From Semisulcospira habei (lineage: Eukaryota; Mollusca; Gastropoda; Semisulcospiridae): 64,000 nt of DNA. The notes below the pieces were generated by a model. That model was given only the letters and a program-made list of their open reading frames with translations. It had not been told where the DNA came from and did no database searches. The translations under genes were made by a program, and so were the position numbers. The stretch covers positions 156,901,080-156,965,079 of the forward strand of contig BTPG01000003.1 in assembly GCA_036245525.1 (NCBI GenBank), in the 5' to 3' direction. Positions 60,196 through 64,000 of the stretch are shown piece after piece. Numbering within the stretch: the first letter of the stretch is position 1; each line of letters starts with the position of its first letter.

Positions 60196-61100
60196 GGATC
60201 GACATCTTCGCCCTTGTCGCCTGGATAGCTGCGGCGCCCGACGTTCGTCGCCCGCCCGCTCGCCCCCCTCCTGCGTCCCTGTCGACCTTCGCCTTGTGCT
60301 CGGCGCTGTCATTCTCTTCGGGACATCCGTCTTCCCCGCCCTCTGCACCCTTCGCCTCCAGCGTCTCCCCGACCCTCTCCGATGCATGACTCGGCGTCCT
60401 GCTGCCCTGTCCCTCCTCGTGGCGGGCTCTACGCACCTTGGAGCGACGAGGCCCGTCTCTTCGCGCTTTGCCACCGCTCAGAGGATGCTGCTGCCTCGTA
60501 GAGGCTCTTCTGCCCCTCCAACGAGTTCCGCCCCTGACACGGTCCTTCCGTTCGCCACTGGCCTGCTGGTGTCTTCGCCTTCGGCCCCCTGGTTCACTGG
60601 CCACTCGCTCCCCTTCGTGCCCGCTGCCTCCGGTGGTTCCGCCGGCGCTCGTGCTTGCGGCAACTCTTCCCAGCTCAAGCGGATCTTCCGCGGGGCGTCG
60701 GATCCTCCGCCCCCTAGCCTTCCTTCGTTCGTGGCGGACTGGCTCCCTTCCCTGGCCTTCTCCCCTGATGTGACGTCGCAGCTCTACCGTGCTCCTGTGG
60801 GTACCCGCGCCCTTCGGCCCTGCCTGGCAGTCTCTGAAGGAGCCCTTCTAGGCCCGTGGGCCCAGCGCCTCCCTTGTGGACTGAGTTCCCGCCCGTTCGG
60901 ACCAAGGCCCTCGCCCTTCGCGCGCAGGTCTCCGCTCTTCTTCGGTTGCGATGGTGCTCATCGCTTGGCACGACTCCCCCGCCTCAGACCCTTCGCGTCG
61001 CCTTCAGCCCATGCTCGTCGCCACCAGCCTGGTTCTGCCCGATGCTTCTATGCGTCCCCTTGCCTCCCGCCCCCGCCGTTGCCTTCGCTTGCCGTCGACG
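60196..61100 (+). pseudogene. D4 gag C-terminal remnant
   Basis: Decayed frames follow the repeats. Weak parallels to D3 include TSQLYRAPVGTRALRPCLAV for the RRAPLGNELLFG block. Elsewhere the alignment is not clear by eye. The region is C-rich, with no continuous frame equal to gag. Confidence 0.5.
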
Positions 61101-62330
61101 GGACTGTTTCCAGTTTCGGCCTCTCCTGTGTGGTCTCTCCCTCAGCCCTGGGTCCTTGCGTGGATCGTGGATGCCGTGGTTGCCCGAGCCCTTTGGTCTT
61201 CCGCCAGCCGATCTCCTCCTTAGACGACCTGCTTCTGCGGAATCAGTCGGTGGTCTCTCTTCGTAGGGCAGGGATGCTCTTCTCCTCCTGTTTCTCACCT
61301 GGTCGCCCTGGTCAACGCCTACAGTCCGACCTCTCGCCCTCTCGCCACTTGTTCACCTGGGGATGGAGTTGGTGACCGGCCGCAACTGGTTGCGTCTTCC
61401 CGAGCCTCGTATCCAGAACTTGCCGATCTAGCCCGTGGGTAGCTGCGGTCGCGGCGGTCCCCGCCTGACTGTGGCTCCAGCTCCTCGTCCTGATGAGTGC
61501 GGCGGCTGATCTCCTTCCCCTCGGTCTTCTGTCCTCCTCCACTGGAGACCGTCCTCCGGCAATCTCTCTACCCTGGTGCCGATCTCTCCTGTGCTGCGGC
61601 CCATCTGCTTCGCTGGACGGACATTCTTGGCTCGGCTCCGGGTTCCCCCTGACCTCGCCACTGCCCGTCTCTCTCTCTGCGTCGATGCCGGTCTCGATGG
61701 TTGGGGCGCTCACCTTCTTCCGAGTTTCGCTCGATGGCCGGCCGCTGGCCCGCGAACCTGACTTCGCGGCACGTCAACCCGCTGGGACTGGTTGCAGTTT
61801 GGCAGGCCCTCTGCGCTTGGCGATCCGATCTTCGGACACAGGACCTCCTCGTCCTCTCCGACACTCCACAGTTGTGGCTTGCCTACAGAAGCAAGGAGGA
61901 ACCCGCTCTCCCGTCCTCTGCATCCTCCCCTATCGACTCCTTCGCTGGTACGAGGGCCGCGACATCTCCCTCCCAGCCCGTCATGGTCCAGGTCACCTGA
62001 TCGTCCTGGCAGACTACCTCTTGCGACAGGGTCAGCTTCATCACACGGATGGGCCCTATGCTGGGACATCCTTCGCCTGATCTGCGCTCGTTGGGAGACT
62101 CCCCTTATCGATCTCTTCGCCACGAGGTGGACCCTCCTGCTTCGTCTCCCCGATTCCCGACCCTCTGGCCTGGGCAGTCGATGCGCTTCGATCCCTTGGG
62201 ACGGACTGGTCGCTTACACCTACCCTCCGGCGCCCTGGTCCCCAAGTCCTGCTCCAGCTCCGGGGATGCAACGCAGTCCTTCTCCTGGTGGCCCGTTCTC
62301 CTGGACCGGATCGTGGACCTTCTCAGTCTC
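61100..62330 (+). pseudogene. D4 reverse transcriptase, RNase H and post-RNase H remnants
   Basis: SSLDDLLLRNQSV near 61211 is the YxDD-type motif with both Asp. LSLCVDAGLDGWGAHLLPSF (near 61670) is the RNase H start. RHINWLELQAVW is partly lost. LVLSDT and ARHGPGHLIVLADYLLRQGQ follow. LIDLFATRWTLL and DPLAWAV-like pieces lie near 62110. Each block is in a different frame. Confidence 0.8.
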
Positions 62331-62389
62331 GCCACGGGCTCCCCCCCCCCCCCCCTCTTCCCACCCCGTGCACGTTGCTCGAGCAGCAC

Positions 62390-63500
62390 CGCCAGCCGCT
62401 CTTCCACCCCTGCCCCGAGCGACTTCTCCTACACGCCTGGCAATTGTGCGGCAAGCCCTCTCTGCTGGAGGCTTCTCGAGTGCGGCAGCGGACGCTATCG
62501 CTTCAGCCCGCAGACCTTCTACCAGAAATGTCTACGAGGGAAAGTGGCGTGCTTCGTGCCTGGTGCTCTGACCGCCGCATCTCCTCCGTCGGCCTGTCGA
62601 CTCCTCAGCTCGCGGACTTCTTCTCTGGCTCGTCCTTCTCTGGCTCGTCCAAGACCAAGGTTGGCTCCCCTCTGGTTCCGCAGCTACCCCTCTTGATTGC
62701 CGACGCCTACCGTCGCCTCGGCCGTCCCAACCCAGTGCCTGAAAGTACCTGCCCGACCTTGGCGGATTTCGGCATGCAGCGCCCGGTCTCCCGCTCCCTT
62801 GTTCCGTGCTGGGACCCCCCTGGGTCCTCCCCTGGCTGACTTCGGACCGTTGTACCGCTCCATATGGCCCGCTTCACGGACGTGACTCGGAGACCTGCTT
62901 CCTAATGGCCCTCGCCATGGCGCCCCGCGTCAGCGAGCTCCACGCGCTCGTCTCGCCCCTCCTGCCTGCAGTTCCGAGTGGATGGCTCTGTTCGGCTACT
63001 CCCGGATCCTTTCTTCTCGCTCAGACTAGGTCTCCCTTGACGGCGCCTCAGGTCATCGCTATTTGGCCGCTTCAGGGCCAGACTTCCTCGGGAGACTCCG
63101 CAGCAAGATCCGGTGCGTGCACTTCGTATCTACCTGCGTCGCTCCAAGTCCGTGCGGAGGGGACGGACTCGTCTCTTTTTGCCTCTGACCGCCGGCAGAA
63201 CCGGCATCTCAGCCCAAACGTTCTCCTCCTCGCTCCGCTGGGTATTATGGTCCGCCTATCGTGACCTCTCCCCACAGGGAGCCGAGGCACTGAGGATCCG
63301 CGCCCATGAAGTGCGCGCTAGGGCCGCATGTCTCGCCCGCGCCTGTGCGGTTAAGGACATTGTGGCTGCAGTGGGGTGGCGGGACGAATCTACCTTCGCC
63401 CGCTTCTACTTCCGCGCCCTGACACTCCAGCGCGACAACCTTACGCTGGTGGGAGACTTTCTGCGGCGCAACACTCCCTCCAGGCGCCCTCGGCGCCTTA
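62390..63500 (+). pseudogene. D4 tyrosine recombinase (broken)
   Basis: AADAIASARRPSTRNVYEGK opens the core-binding part. The frame then changes, and MAPRVSELHAL lies near 62930. The 3' frame from 63113 has VRALRIYLRR-like sequence, RIRAHEVRARAACLA, VKDIVAAVGWRDESTFARFY. Catalytic Arg, HxxR, Trp and Tyr are all present although the gene is split. Confidence 0.85.
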
Positions 63501-63610
63501 GGTTGCACTTCGCTAAAATTGTCGGGAGTGTGCGATTAGGAGTGACGGGCCGGTTTGTCCCGAACGAGGTTTCTGAAGGGATTGTGCGGCACCCTCCTCC
63601 TTTTTGTCAT

Positions 63611-63713
63611 TCTTCCTGACAGTCATGTCATCGGTAATTTGTTTTGAGGAAACAAATTAATTTTTCTCTAAAATGTATTTTTTCGAAAAATACTTACCGA
63701 TGACATGACTCGG
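63611..63713 (+). repeat. D4 internal complementary region
   Basis: CTTCCTGACAGTCATGTCATCGG to GAGGAAACAAA complements the left end. TTAATTTTTCTCTAAAATG to ACCGATGACATGACTCGG complements the right end. Confidence 0.92.
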
Positions 63714-63757
63714 AGGTCCCTCCCTCCTCCCCGCTTGCCGCTGGTAACTCCGTAGAC

Positions 63758-63958
63758 AACTGGCTAAAGGAGACGCCACCTGGCACGTGACCGGATGGGC
63801 AGGGGAGGCTGCTCTCATCTCTGTTAGGGATCCCCGAGAGCCTCCTGGGGGGACCCTTTGGGTCTTAGGCTAAAATTGGTAAGCAAGTAGACTATTTCCT
63901 GACAGTCATGTCATCGGTAAGTATTTTTCGAAAAAATACATTTGAGAGAAAAATTAAT
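63758..63958 (+). repeat. D4 right inverted terminal repeat
   Basis: AGACAACTGGCTAAAGGAGA to TATTTCCTGACAGTCATGTC mirrors 57859-58053. The last bases to the window end, from about 63959, are flanking intron. Confidence 0.92.
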
Positions 63959-64000
63959 GTTTCTTGGATGGCTGGGACTTGTGTTGAACTGACAGTTGTC

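Larger units (their letters stand above)
57859..63958 (+). mobile_element. DIRS-like retrotransposon D4 (complete, decayed)
   Basis: It starts TTTGTTTCCTCAAAACAC, CATTACCGATGACATGAC and ends TTACCGATGACATGACT-type sequence in inverted form, then GAGAAAAATTAAT. An internal complementary region lies at 63611-63713. Gag, reverse transcriptase, RNase H and recombinase are recognisable in pieces. Gag contains a 280-base duplication, nine tandem repeats and a 5S rRNA-like segment. Confidence 0.92.

Overview
This window looks like animal nuclear DNA packed with transposable elements. Two spliced host genes lie on the + strand, and nearly everything else is mobile DNA of eukaryotic type: DIRS-like tyrosine-recombinase retrotransposons, RTE-like and L2-like LINEs, a gag-only LTR retrotransposon, and dozens of short hairpin elements of MITE type. 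An aquatic invertebrate, perhaps a mollusc, fits this mix, but nothing here fixes the species. No prokaryotic operon, CRISPR array or tRNA gene was found.

Host gene 1 (858-15057, +) is the 3' part of a MOV10-type SF1 RNA helicase. Five exons carry the C-terminal helicase motifs and the stop. Its introns are swollen by insertions. In the 7.8-kb intron before the AVTRAKA exon, a DIRS-like element (D2, minus strand) sits inside a hairpin MITE, and an RTE-like LINE sits inside D2's gag region. From 15058 to 39640 the DNA is intergenic: a pogo-like TA element, hairpin MITEs, G-tract clusters, a second RTE-like LINE (22894-26161, 11-bp target duplication), a gag-only LTR retrotransposon (26215-30990, 5-bp duplication) and a decayed DIRS-like element D1 (32254-38623).

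Host gene 2 (about 39871 to beyond 57665, +) encodes a zinc-finger protein I do not recognise. Its first exon lies below two CCAAT boxes, and five exons join in consistent phase. Introns hold an L2-like LINE, many hairpin MITEs, and two DIRS-like elements in the gene's orientation: D3 (50205-56965), nearly intact, and D4 (57859-63958), decayed.

D1, D3 and D4 share the textbook DIRS layout: inverted terminal repeats, a gag-like protein with a Cys-rich DFQWP motif, reverse transcriptase, RNase H, tyrosine recombinase, and an internal complementary region joining the complements of both ends. Each copy, D2 included, has unrelated tandem repeats at the same place in gag, and D4 contains a 5S rRNA-like segment there. 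A second theme is a set of hairpin MITEs ending in TTAA-CCC(T/A)TT-like termini, with a few interchangeable palindromic cores. They look piggyBac-like and occur throughout introns and intergenic DNA.
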